Shown here one piece after another: positions 8,178 to 16,735 of a stretch of 64,000 nucleotides of DNA. Position numbers and translations under genes: made by a program. The notes under the pieces are model-generated. The model was not told where the DNA came from, did not search any database, and was given only the letters and a program-made list of their open reading frames with translations. Position 1 is the stretch's first letter, and the number at the start of each line of letters is the position of its first letter. The DNA comes from an uncultured Coriobacteriaceae bacterium (GTDB taxonomy: Bacteria; Actinomycetota; Coriobacteriia; Coriobacteriales; Atopobiaceae). The DNA is taken from assembly GCA_902779675.1 (NCBI GenBank), contig CACZCK010000012.1:16556-80555 (forward strand), written 5' to 3'.

Positions 8178-9247
8178 GCCCTACCCCCTACTGCAAGCTG
8201 TTCTATTGCGTCACAGATTTCTGTACGACTGTCATGATAGCGGTCATAGGTCTGAGGGCGAAGCGACTTTACCCGCTCGAGCACCACTCCCATATCCGAC
8301 AGGTCCTCCTCCTGCACGGCCACACAATGCCCACGCCCTTCGAGGATTGCCTTGGTGGCATCGTCCTCGTCGTTGGCACCGCGCATGAGCAGCGCACAGG
8401 GCTTGTGTGCCAACAGTATCTCGGCCACTGACGACCACCCGCCCTTTGCAATGACATAGTCGCTCGCAGCAACGTAGTCCGGCGTGTTGGTCATGAGCGG
8501 TGACAGGCGACTCACGTTTGGGCCGACCAACTCAACACCGTCAGTCGTCACAAAATCATACGGCAGACCGCTGACGTCGATCGCCTCGCTCAGGCGCACC
8601 GATGCGCCAACGCTCACGAATACGAGTGGCCGGTCGTGCCCCCCACGGATGTCAGCTACCTCCTTCGCGTCACTGTCACGCGAGACCAGCGAGATCGTAC
8701 GCGCATGCGGCAGCGTCTGGTCGAGCAGGGGCGAGTGCACGTCATACCACAGCACCTCGCTGGCCTGCGCGTAGAGGTCATGGTAGGGTCCCCAGAGATC
8801 TTCCCCAAAAAAGGAGCGGTACATCGACTCCCAGGTGAAGTTGCCGATGAGCAGGCTGGGGATTCCCAGCTGATGCGCTGCACCCAAGCCCCAGCAGATG
8901 ATGTCGCACACCACCACATCGGGATCAAAGGCCGCAAGAAAGGCCATCTCTCGCTCGATCATCTGCGAAAAGGAGGCGATCTCGTCTGTTACCAGCCGGC
9001 GCATGCGGGCAATGTCCGGCACCGCATGACCCTCGCTCATCACGAGACCATGCTCGTTGCAGTCCTCGTGGTACGTGATGCGCAGGTCGTCACTGGCAAA
9101 GTTGCGTCGCAGAAAGTCGCAGCGGCGCTGGTCCGACTTGATAGCCACCTGCAGGTCCGAGTGCCGGCGACCCAGCTCCCGGATGATGGGAACGTTGCGC
9201 GAGGCATGACCGTACCCGTGGTTGGTGATGTAGTACGCGATTCTCAC
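8174..9247 (-). CDS. GT-B glycosyltransferase, MurG/GT28-like
   Basis: A 357-residue soluble GT-B enzyme. The N-terminal HGYGHASRN loop (about 10-18) corresponds to the glycine-rich donor/acceptor loop of MurG and related transferases. The C-terminal half carries VSVGAS and AKGGWSSVAE (donor nucleotide-binding region), as in GT28 and macrolide glycosyltransferases. It is first in a tightly overlapping set with the aminotransferase, ketoreductase and dehydratase. It is therefore a good candidate to use the deoxyaminosugar they make. The acceptor is unknown. It has no membrane segment. Confidence 0.8.
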   Translation of the reverse strand: MRIAYYITNHGYGHASRNVPIIRELGRRHSDLQVAIKSDQRRCDFLRRNFASDDLRITYHEDCNEHGLVMSEGHAVPDIARMRRLVTDEIASFSQMIEREMAFLAAFDPDVVVCDIICWGLGAAHQLGIPSLLIGNFTWESMYRSFFGEDLWGPYHDLYAQASEVLWYDVHSPLLDQTLPHARTISLVSRDSDAKEVADIRGGHDRPLVFVSVGASVRLSEAIDVSGLPYDFVTTDGVELVGPNVSRLSPLMTNTPDYVAASDYVIAKGGWSSVAEILLAHKPCALLMRGANDEDDATKAILEGRGHCVAVQEEDLSDMGVVLERVKSLRPQTYDRYHDSRTEICDAIEQLAVGGRA

Positions 9248-9331
9248 CCAATAGCCTCCGTTGACAGAAGTCAGAACAACGCGGCAGCTACGTCTTCGGC
9301 GACTTTGCGACCCGTCGGTATGCCCTCGCGT

Positions 9332-11683
9332 TTAGAACCTGTTGTGAACGCCGTCGAGGGTATAGGAGAGCATGGCAACCTGTCCGTCAACCCACGCCCT
9401 TCTTCCATCGATCACCACGGACGTATATGAGTGAGTCGCCCCGTTGTTGACGATAGATTCCGCCTGAATTCCCATGTCCTGGAGAATCATGGTGAGGGCA
9501 TCGGTGCATCCGCCACAACTGTAGTACCCGAACGAGAACGGACCGTAAGCGTACACAAACTGGTCGGACGTGTTCCAGTCGATGGTATAACGACTCCGAT
9601 CACCGTTGCCTATGAACGCAAAGACGTACTTCGAGGCGCTGTGCACGCGGTTATAGTTGCTGTCTTTGCCCGCAGGCGCAACGCATTGCGCCACGATGGC
9701 GGCGACTTCCTTCGAGTAGGCCGTCGTGCTCTTGGAGCCTCGGGCGGGAATCTGGTGAAGGACACCATCCCACGCAACGACATACCTGTTCTTGTCGAGG
9801 GGAAGGCCCGACATAATCCTACGCGTGTCAGGGTTTACGTAGACCGTTCTGCTTGCCCCCTCCAGCAGGACGCCACCCTTGGCGAGGGCACCCTTCTGAT
9901 CGGGATCGAAGTAGAACTTCTTGCCGTTGACCGTACGGATCCCGGTGAGGTTCTTGCCCGTAGAATCCTGCAGGTACTGCTCGCCGTCGATCGTGACGAA
10001 CCCGTAGTCCTGCACCAGCAGCCACTGTTGGTTGACCGCCCCGGTCGAACGATAGGTAATCACCTTCGCACCGTTTGCCGTGGAGCTCCTGCTCACGTCC
10101 AGAACCTTGCCCGTGTCGCCATACGCGATGACATAGCGGCCATTGCCGTTGTCCTTCACGATCCAACGCGACGATTCGCCGCTCTCGACCGTACGGCCCG
10201 CGGCATATCCCAGCTCAAGATTGTCGCGAACGTTAGTGAGGTGAACAAAGCCCTGCTTGTCGTGCGTCAGCTTCCACAGCTGGTTCTTGCTACCCGAAGC
10301 GTCCCACAAGTTGACATACTTCGTCTTTGCGGAGGCGTCGAGCGTCTTGTCGACGTTCTTTGTCTCGTTCAGAGCCGTCTTGATGAAGTACGTTCCGTCT
10401 TCGATGTCATAGTAGTGGACCAGCTGCTCCGGAGCCGCCTCGAACGTCCACGACCTCCCCTGGTTTGCGGCAAGCTGCGCCTCGCGCAGCACCCCCACGG
10501 AGCCGTTCAGGTCGAACACATAGCGCCAACCCGTAAGGGCCGAGGTCAGAGAATAGCTGCCGTCTTGCTGCTGGGCGATGATCCATTGCTGGTTGCGAGC
10601 GTTCGTCTTGGCCGTCCACTGAATAATCTCGGCCCCGTCCGCCGCCTTTCCGCCCCTCACATCGAGAGCCTTGCCCGACCAAGCACTGACGATGGTTGCA
10701 TAACCGCTCGCGTCATGCGAGACCTTCCAAACCTGGTTGATGGCTGGCGTCTTGGCGTAGGCAATGATCCTCGCGCCGTTGTTGAGGGAGGCCCGCCGCA
10801 GGTCGAGGACCTTCGAGGCGTTGGATGCCGAGGCGACCAGATACAGGCCGTCGGCAAGGTCGCCTGCATGCGCTGCAGCTTCTGAGTCCAGAATGTCCTG
10901 CGTCACCTGCAGCGTCCAACGCTCGTTGGCAGCGAGCGTGGCATTGCGGCGATAGGCAATGATCTCGATGGGGTGGTCATTGACGAGAGCCTTGGCACCG
11001 TGCCGCACGTTGAGCACGTAGCTGCTATTGAGTCCCGAGGTGAAAGAGTAGGTGCCATCGTCTTCGCGAGCAACGATCCACAGCTGTCTGCGGTCCCCGG
11101 TCTCCTCCGTATCTCCCTGGACGAGCTTTGTGCCACCCTTTGCTTCTTCGATCTGGAGGTACCTTTTGCTGGCGGCGGCGCGTATGGTCACGTAGCCCCC
11201 ACCGACGTTGTGAATCTCCCACCGCTGGTTCTGCGAGACCTTCGCCTTGTAGAGAATGATCTGGGCTCCGTACTTTGTTGTCCCACCCCTCACGTCGAAC
11301 GAATACGCATCGTTGAGCGAGGTCGTGATGCAGTAGGTCCCGTCGGCCACCGTTCCCTCATGTGCGGCAGCGTATGCATCGGTTGCCTGAAGGGTGGCTT
11401 GGGCATAGAGCTCCACGGCGTCTGTTTCTTCATCTGCCGTCTGGCTCGTGTCCGCCACGACATTTGTGCTGCCGGCGTCTGACGGAGCGCCTTCTTCCGT
11501 CTCCTCGTCACCGGCATCTGGTTCCTGGGGCGCAGGCTGCTCGGCCTCATCAAGAACCATGACCTGGCCTTCGGCTTCTACCGGCAGCTGTGCAGCATCC
11601 TCCCCCATTGCCATCTGCACAGGGGCTACAGACAGGACAGCGGTGAGCACTAGCGAACTGATGATGCCCGCGTATCTCCTCAT
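9332..11683 (-). CDS. Secreted ricin-type lectin with C-terminal transglutaminase-like domain
   Basis: A 783-residue exported protein. A signal peptide (about 1-27) is followed by an acidic Glu/Asp/Thr-rich linker (about 30-95). A long array of beta-trefoil (ricin B) units comes next, with about nine QxW-type motifs such as NQRW, RQLW, NERW, NQVW, NQQW and NQLW. Then there is a YLQDSTGKNLTGIRTVNGKKFYFD segment resembling cell-wall-binding repeats (about 560-600). The last 130 residues have a transglutaminase/cysteine-protease layout: Cys726 (in GGCTDAL), His751 (THSYTSVVIDG) and Asp766 (WVDGQV). It could bind a surface glycan and crosslink or cleave wall-associated protein; the substrate is unknown. 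The RBS GGAGG is 6 nt before ATG. Confidence 0.85.
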   Translation of the reverse strand: MRRYAGIISSLVLTAVLSVAPVQMAMGEDAAQLPVEAEGQVMVLDEAEQPAPQEPDAGDEETEEGAPSDAGSTNVVADTSQTADEETDAVELYAQATLQATDAYAAAHEGTVADGTYCITTSLNDAYSFDVRGGTTKYGAQIILYKAKVSQNQRWEIHNVGGGYVTIRAAASKRYLQIEEAKGGTKLVQGDTEETGDRRQLWIVAREDDGTYSFTSGLNSSYVLNVRHGAKALVNDHPIEIIAYRRNATLAANERWTLQVTQDILDSEAAAHAGDLADGLYLVASASNASKVLDLRRASLNNGARIIAYAKTPAINQVWKVSHDASGYATIVSAWSGKALDVRGGKAADGAEIIQWTAKTNARNQQWIIAQQQDGSYSLTSALTGWRYVFDLNGSVGVLREAQLAANQGRSWTFEAAPEQLVHYYDIEDGTYFIKTALNETKNVDKTLDASAKTKYVNLWDASGSKNQLWKLTHDKQGFVHLTNVRDNLELGYAAGRTVESGESSRWIVKDNGNGRYVIAYGDTGKVLDVSRSSTANGAKVITYRSTGAVNQQWLLVQDYGFVTIDGEQYLQDSTGKNLTGIRTVNGKKFYFDPDQKGALAKGGVLLEGASRTVYVNPDTRRIMSGLPLDKNRYVVAWDGVLHQIPARGSKSTTAYSKEVAAIVAQCVAPAGKDSNYNRVHSASKYVFAFIGNGDRSRYTIDWNTSDQFVYAYGPFSFGYYSCGGCTDALTMILQDMGIQAESIVNNGATHSYTSVVIDGRRAWVDGQVAMLSYTLDGVHNRF

Positions 11684-11809
11684 GAGACACCTCCGATAGC
11701 GGCGCGCGGTCCGCTCGTAGACGGCGAGGTTATCCAGTCACATCTCTACTATTATCGTTCAATTATCCGATGGGCATACGCATTCATGGCTTCATCATAA
11801 GTCTGATTT

Positions 11810-13021
11810 TCAAGCCACATTAATCTTTACAAGATCATTAATATTATTCAATATAGCATGCATTTGATTAAGCGATTCGAAGCGAAGAAAGATGTGTCCA
11901 ATTCCTTCACTTCCGTTACGTATTTTCTTAACAGAATCACCTTCGGTTACATATATTAATGTTCGATAGATAAAAGGCTTGAGAGACCTATCTATCTCGA
12001 TTGATTGAAGAATGCCATCTTTGCATGAATGCACAACATGAGTGGCTATAAATCTATCATTGCCATCAAAAGAAGTATCATCTGGCATATCACCCATTGC
12101 ACATCGTACAGACGCTTCGACGAGATCGATACCACTGATATCGGATAGCTGTTGCGGAATGAGGTTTCCTCCCGCACGCCCACCAAGCTCGATGATATAG
12201 GGCTTGCCGCCAGGTCCCACGATGACCTCGAGGTTCATCTCGCCAAACTGGAGTCCCAGGCTGTCAACCAGTCGTTGCACCTCTTGTTTCAGCATCGCCC
12301 GAAACTCCGGCGCGAGGCTCGTCGGATAGGCCTTGCCAACGGGAACGAGCTTTGCCACGCGCTCGTCGCGCAGGCAATCCATGAGGCCCCAGAACGTGAC
12401 CTTTCCGTTCACCACGAAGATGTCTCCCCCAATAAGGTGGGGATACTCGTAGGTGAGGAACTCCTCAGCGACCAGAACGTGGTTGCGAGAATACTCGCGT
12501 GCCTTCGCAAGGGCTTCTTTCAATCCCTGGTTGCCAGACTCAATGATGGTCACGCCTTTTGACCCCGAGGAGTCGGTTGGCTTGATGATGATTGGCCGCC
12601 GAAGCCCCTCGCAGATCCGCGAGACCTCTTTGTCGCTGTCGTCTACACCAAACGAGACGGCCTGAGGACAGTTGAATCCATGCTCGCTCAGGTAGGCCCT
12701 GAATAGGTGCTTGTTGCTCAGAGTCTCTACGCTGGCAAGGGGGTTCGTCGGAAGCCCCAGCTGTTCCGCGACATACGCCGCACTTGGGAGGGCCGCATCC
12801 GAGCCGAACGAGATGACACCGTCCACATGCTCGCGTTTTGCCACCTCAAGCATGGCATCCCTGTCGGTCGTGCTCTTAAGGTAGAACACGTCCGCTTCGT
12901 ACTGTCCGGGGTTGTCGGTCAGGTAGTCGCAGAGCACCGTCCGATAGCCCAGACGCTTTGCCGCCTGTATCGCGCAAACCTGATGCTGTGCCCCACCCAA
13001 AAGTAATAACGTCTTCTGCAT
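11810..13021 (-). CDS. ATP-grasp carboxylate-amine ligase family protein
   Basis: A 403-residue ATP-grasp enzyme. It has an N-terminal Rossmann-like pre-ATP-grasp fold (LLLLGGAQHQ), a central lid IIIKPTDSSGSKGVT and VAEEFL, and metal-binding residues in FGEMNLEVIVGPGGKPYIIELGGRAGGN. Such enzymes join a carboxylate to an amine or hydroxyl through an acyl-phosphate. It resembles biotin-carboxylase-like and PurK-like ligases of glycan and natural-product loci. The start at 13021 is chosen because AGGTGG lies 6 nt upstream; ATGs at 13027 and 13042 are poorly placed. The 3' third (11810-12150) is markedly AT-richer than its neighbours. It is a paralogue of the ATP-grasp gene at 15514. Confidence 0.85.
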   Translation of the reverse strand: MQKTLLLLGGAQHQVCAIQAAKRLGYRTVLCDYLTDNPGQYEADVFYLKSTTDRDAMLEVAKREHVDGVISFGSDAALPSAAYVAEQLGLPTNPLASVETLSNKHLFRAYLSEHGFNCPQAVSFGVDDSDKEVSRICEGLRRPIIIKPTDSSGSKGVTIIESGNQGLKEALAKAREYSRNHVLVAEEFLTYEYPHLIGGDIFVVNGKVTFWGLMDCLRDERVAKLVPVGKAYPTSLAPEFRAMLKQEVQRLVDSLGLQFGEMNLEVIVGPGGKPYIIELGGRAGGNLIPQQLSDISGIDLVEASVRCAMGDMPDDTSFDGNDRFIATHVVHSCKDGILQSIEIDRSLKPFIYRTLIYVTEGDSVKKIRNGSEGIGHIFLRFESLNQMHAILNNINDLVKINVA

Positions 13022-13055
13022 GCTCATCCACCTAGACGTCAAATCTAGTTCTCTT

Positions 13056-13985
13056 TTATTGGTCTATGTTGATGCTCTCCCGCTCGATGTATTGAGGCGT
13101 TCCATTCAGGATCATCACTGCATCCCCCACATACTCGCCAAGGATTCCGAGAACAAACAGTATGAGTCCGGAAAGGAAGAGCATCAGGCAGATAATCGAA
13201 GTCCATCCTGCCGCGATGTTTGGATTGATAAGCTTTCTGATGATGGAGACGATGCCAGCAAGAAACCCGATACCAGCAGTTGTCACGCCGACTATCGACG
13301 CAATTCGCAAGGGCACCACCGAGTAGTTGAAATAGGACAGCCAGAGCCTCATGAGCTTGAGTAGGCTGTATCCAGACTCCCCGTACTCTCTCTTGTGATG
13401 CTGTATCGTAACGTTCCCTATGTTGTGGGTCGTTCTAAAGAAGAGTCCGTCAACATAGGGCTCGAAGCTCTTGCAACGTATGACCTCATCGCAGACGGCC
13501 CTCGTGATGCACCAGAAGTTGGATGACCGGACGCTCTTTGGGCGACCCAGCAACACGCGAGCGGAAACCTTGTTAAACCAACTGGTCAGGCGCTTGCCTG
13601 CTGTGTTGGTGCTCTTCTCGTACTCGCCATAGACCAGATCGTATCCCTCGGTCATCTTCTCGAGAATGGGCCTGATCTGCGATGGGTGGGTCTGCAGGTC
13701 GTCGTCCATGCCCAGTATCAGATCGCCGCGTGCGTGGTTCATGGCACACATCAAGGCGCCGTGCTGGCCGAAGTTCCGCATGAGGCTGACGCCGTGCACG
13801 CAGGGGTATAAGGTCGCCAACCGCTGGATCTCGGCATATGTCCCATCGGGCGAGCAATCGTTAACCAATACGAACTCGCACTGGTAGCCATCCATTTTGT
13901 CGAACTCGGCCATCGTCAGCTCGACTAGTTCGGCTATGGTGTGCTCAGACCGGTAGCAGGGCACGACGACCGACACCAACATCAT
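13056..13985 (-). CDS. GT2 glycosyltransferase, polyprenyl-phosphate type (GtrB/ArnC-like)
   Basis: About 309 residues. The N-terminal GT2 domain opens with VSVVVPCYRSEHTI and carries NDCSPDGT and the metal-binding DDDLQTHP. Two hydrophobic helices near the C-terminus (around residues 225-290) match the DPM1/GtrB/ArnC subgroup. That subgroup moves a sugar from a nucleotide donor to undecaprenyl phosphate at the inner membrane face. The start is at the first of two adjacent ATGs (13985), after AAGGAG; the second (13982) is also possible. It lies downstream of the divergent aminotransferase promoter region. Confidence 0.88.
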   Translation of the reverse strand: MMLVSVVVPCYRSEHTIAELVELTMAEFDKMDGYQCEFVLVNDCSPDGTYAEIQRLATLYPCVHGVSLMRNFGQHGALMCAMNHARGDLILGMDDDLQTHPSQIRPILEKMTEGYDLVYGEYEKSTNTAGKRLTSWFNKVSARVLLGRPKSVRSSNFWCITRAVCDEVIRCKSFEPYVDGLFFRTTHNIGNVTIQHHKREYGESGYSLLKLMRLWLSYFNYSVVPLRIASIVGVTTAGIGFLAGIVSIIRKLINPNIAAGWTSIICLMLFLSGLILFVLGILGEYVGDAVMILNGTPQYIERESINIDQ

Positions 13986-14267
13986 GACTCTCCTTGACAG
14001 AACGCAGGGCGGAACTCTTTGCCCCCTCAGTTTACCTGCTTCAGAACCTCGAGCCGCCCACTCCCGTCCTTCTCTCAAAATGAACCCTTTTATATCATCT
14101 GCCCGGATACTATGGCGCTTTTACATCCAGAGTCGGCGGTCTGTATTTGCAGAGAAGTCTCGTGACCTTCCGTCTTAGGCAGCCAAGGAGCGGTATCGTA
14201 TAGTCTTACGCGACGCAATCAATGAAAGTCGTATGCAATAACTGCCCATGAACTGGGAGGATAGCGG

Positions 14268-15407
14268 ATGATTCCGAAGTTGAACCCAACTGTCGAGTCG
14301 ATTCCTGAGGCTCTTTCCATATTTGTCAATCAGCTCGTCTACGACAAGAAGAGCCGTGGGGAGCGCGTCTACACGTTCTCTCTCGGAGAGGCGTTCTTCG
14401 ACATCCCGCGCTTCGAAATCGATGACGAGACCTTCCAGCGCGGCTACCACTACTCGAGCAGCATGGGACAGCCCAAGCTCCGCGAGCGGCTTGCCGACAT
14501 GTATCGTCGCAGCTATGGCGTCGTCGCCGATCCGCAGACCGAGATTCTGGTCAGTTGCGGCTCAAAGCCCATTCTGTTCATGGTGATGCAGGCCGTTCTC
14601 GAGGCCGGAGACGAGGTGCTGGTTCACGAGCCTGGCTGGCTTTCGTACAAGGAGCAGGTCAAGCTTGCGGGGGGCGTGCACGTCCCCATTCCCTACTACG
14701 ACGACATCTACGACTGGGAGAAGTACCTCACCGACCGCAGCAAGGTCATCGTCATCAACAACCCCAACAACCCCTCGGGGCAGCTCTACTCGCGCGCCGA
14801 GCTCGAGCACCTGCTGAGGGTGGCAGAGGAACACGACCTCTTCATCGTCTCCGACGAGGCCTACAGCGACTTCCTTATGCCGGGCGACTCGTTCGTCTCG
14901 ATGGCCGACGTCGATCCCACGCGCGAGCACACCATCGTGGTCAACTCGCTCTCCAAGAACATGGGGATGTCGGGATGGCGCGTGGGCTACACCATTGCCC
15001 ACAAAGATGTCATCGCCCAGCTGCTCAAGCTGAATCAGCACCTCATCACGTGTGCTGCCACCGTCTTGCAAAACTATATGGCAGACCATTTCGACGAGAT
15101 TCTCGCAGCGACGCTCCCCCAAGCCGTCGAAACCGCTCAGAAGCGCCGCAAGGTTCAAGACATTCTTGACGAGGTGGGAATCGGCTACCTCAAGGGGGTC
15201 GGCACGTTCTACTTCCTCATCGACGTGTCCTCGTACCCAGGCGAAACTGAAGAGTTGGTTCGGACCCTTCTCACGGACCACAACATAGCGACTGTCCCCG
15301 GCAGGGCCTACGGCGAATCTACGGCTGGATTCGTGCGTTTCGGCATCGGCGTCGAGTCCCTCGAAGACATCGAGAAGTGTCTCAGGGTCATCAAGTCCCT
15401 CATCTAA
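14268..15407 (+). CDS. Class I/II PLP aminotransferase
   Basis: A 379-residue fold-type I aminotransferase of the AspC/aromatic group. It contains NNPNNPSG (164-171), SDEAY (195-199) for the PLP ring, the Schiff-base Lys230 in NSLSKNMGMSGWRVGY, and a C-terminal VRFGIG with the carboxylate-binding Arg. RBS GGGAGGA is 6 nt before ATG. It is first in a six-gene plus-strand set with two ATP-grasp enzymes. It could therefore supply or modify an amino acid that those ligases attach to a glycan or lipid precursor; this is an inference. The substrate cannot be predicted. Confidence 0.9.
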   Translation: MIPKLNPTVESIPEALSIFVNQLVYDKKSRGERVYTFSLGEAFFDIPRFEIDDETFQRGYHYSSSMGQPKLRERLADMYRRSYGVVADPQTEILVSCGSKPILFMVMQAVLEAGDEVLVHEPGWLSYKEQVKLAGGVHVPIPYYDDIYDWEKYLTDRSKVIVINNPNNPSGQLYSRAELEHLLRVAEEHDLFIVSDEAYSDFLMPGDSFVSMADVDPTREHTIVVNSLSKNMGMSGWRVGYTIAHKDVIAQLLKLNQHLITCAATVLQNYMADHFDEILAATLPQAVETAQKRRKVQDILDEVGIGYLKGVGTFYFLIDVSSYPGETEELVRTLLTDHNIATVPGRAYGESTAGFVRFGIGVESLEDIEKCLRVIKSLI

Positions 15408-15513
15408 CGAGCGACGGGCGCGTCCTCGCCCGTCTCGCATGACGCATCGACCCGGGCGAGGCCACCGAAACAACCCATGCCTCTTGACCGACATACGACC
15501 ACAAGGATTTGAC

Positions 15514-16719
15514 ATGGCTCGTGTACTCATACTCCCTGGTAGCAGGTGGCAGATACAGCTCGCGCAGCGAGCGAAGGACCTCGGGCATTGGCTCTGCGTG
15601 GTCAGCCCCGAGGAGCATCCGCCCTGCGCCGACCTTGCAGACGACTTCTTCCGCAGCGACATCTTCGCCGTCGATGCCATCGAACGGCATGCTCGCGAGC
15701 ACGACATACAGGCAATCCTCTCCGACGAGTGCGACATTGCCATGCCCGTGGTAGCCGAGCTCGGCGAGAGGCTGGCCCTGCCCGCCCTCTCTGCGGAGGC
15801 TGCTGCGCTCTACACCGACAAGTCCCTGATGCGAGCCTTCTGCGACAAGCATGGCATTGGGTCCGCTGCCTACGCGGTCTGCGAGACCGAGGAGGAGGCC
15901 GTCGCGTTCCTCGATGGATTGGGAAAGTCGGCCATCATAAAGCCTCTCAACAGCAATGCCAGCCATGGCGTCTTTACGCTGCACACCAGCGATGACGTGC
16001 GTCGGCATTTCGCCGAGTCGCTTTCGTTCTCGCGTCCCAGCTCGTCTGTGCTCGTGGAGCAGTTCATAGAGGGTACGGAGTTCACGGTCGACGGCATCAA
16101 GACTCCCTACGCCCACTACACCCTCGCCGTCAGCGAGAAGCGTCACTTCGCGCACAACGAGAACATCGCGAGCGACCTCTATTTCACGCATCGCAACCCT
16201 CGCTTTGACTACGACCTGTTGAGGGCGACCAATGATGCCTTTGTCATGGCGTCACCTCTGGAGTTTGGCTTCACCCATGCCGAATACAAGTTCGAGGACG
16301 GTGCCTTCAAGCTCATCGAGATCGGCGCGCGCGGTGGTGGCAACATGATCTCGTCGGTCATCACGCAATACCTCTCGGGATATGACACCTATCGGTATCT
16401 GATCGATGCGTCTTTGGGTCAGGCCACCGACGAGGACTTCTCGATCCGTCCGGAGTACGAGAGCCGTGCGGCCATCCTCAAGTTCTTCCACACGCCGCAA
16501 GGTGGTGGCACGGTCGCACGCATGGAGGGTCTCGACTACCTCCAGAACGAGCCAGCCATCAAGGAGTTCCAGCTGAACTTCGCCGTTGGCGACCACATCG
16601 AGGATGCCAAGAGCGACTCCGCACGCATCGGTTTCTACATCGCCTGCGCCGAGACCTCGGAGCAGCTTGATGCTATCGTACGTACCGTCGACGAGCGATT
16701 CCGCATCGTTCTTGCCTAG
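15514..16719 (+). CDS. ATP-grasp ligase family protein
   Basis: A 401-residue ATP-grasp protein with the same plan as the enzyme at 11810. It has an N-terminal fold (MARVLILPGS), SAIIKPLNSNASHGVF (ATP lid), VLVEQFIEGTEFTVDG, and a metal site in FKLIEIGARGGGN. The ligand pocket is not recognisable. The ATG at 15514 follows AAGGA by about 6 nt; an upstream in-frame ATG at 15439 has no such site. It sits between the aminotransferase and a second, different ATP-grasp gene. This suggests stepwise ligation of an amino acid or organic acid during glycan modification; this is an inference. Confidence 0.85.
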   Translation: MARVLILPGSRWQIQLAQRAKDLGHWLCVVSPEEHPPCADLADDFFRSDIFAVDAIERHAREHDIQAILSDECDIAMPVVAELGERLALPALSAEAAALYTDKSLMRAFCDKHGIGSAAYAVCETEEEAVAFLDGLGKSAIIKPLNSNASHGVFTLHTSDDVRRHFAESLSFSRPSSSVLVEQFIEGTEFTVDGIKTPYAHYTLAVSEKRHFAHNENIASDLYFTHRNPRFDYDLLRATNDAFVMASPLEFGFTHAEYKFEDGAFKLIEIGARGGGNMISSVITQYLSGYDTYRYLIDASLGQATDEDFSIRPEYESRAAILKFFHTPQGGGTVARMEGLDYLQNEPAIKEFQLNFAVGDHIEDAKSDSARIGFYIACAETSEQLDAIVRTVDERFRIVLA

Positions 16720-16735
16720 GAAAGGGTGGGAGACC

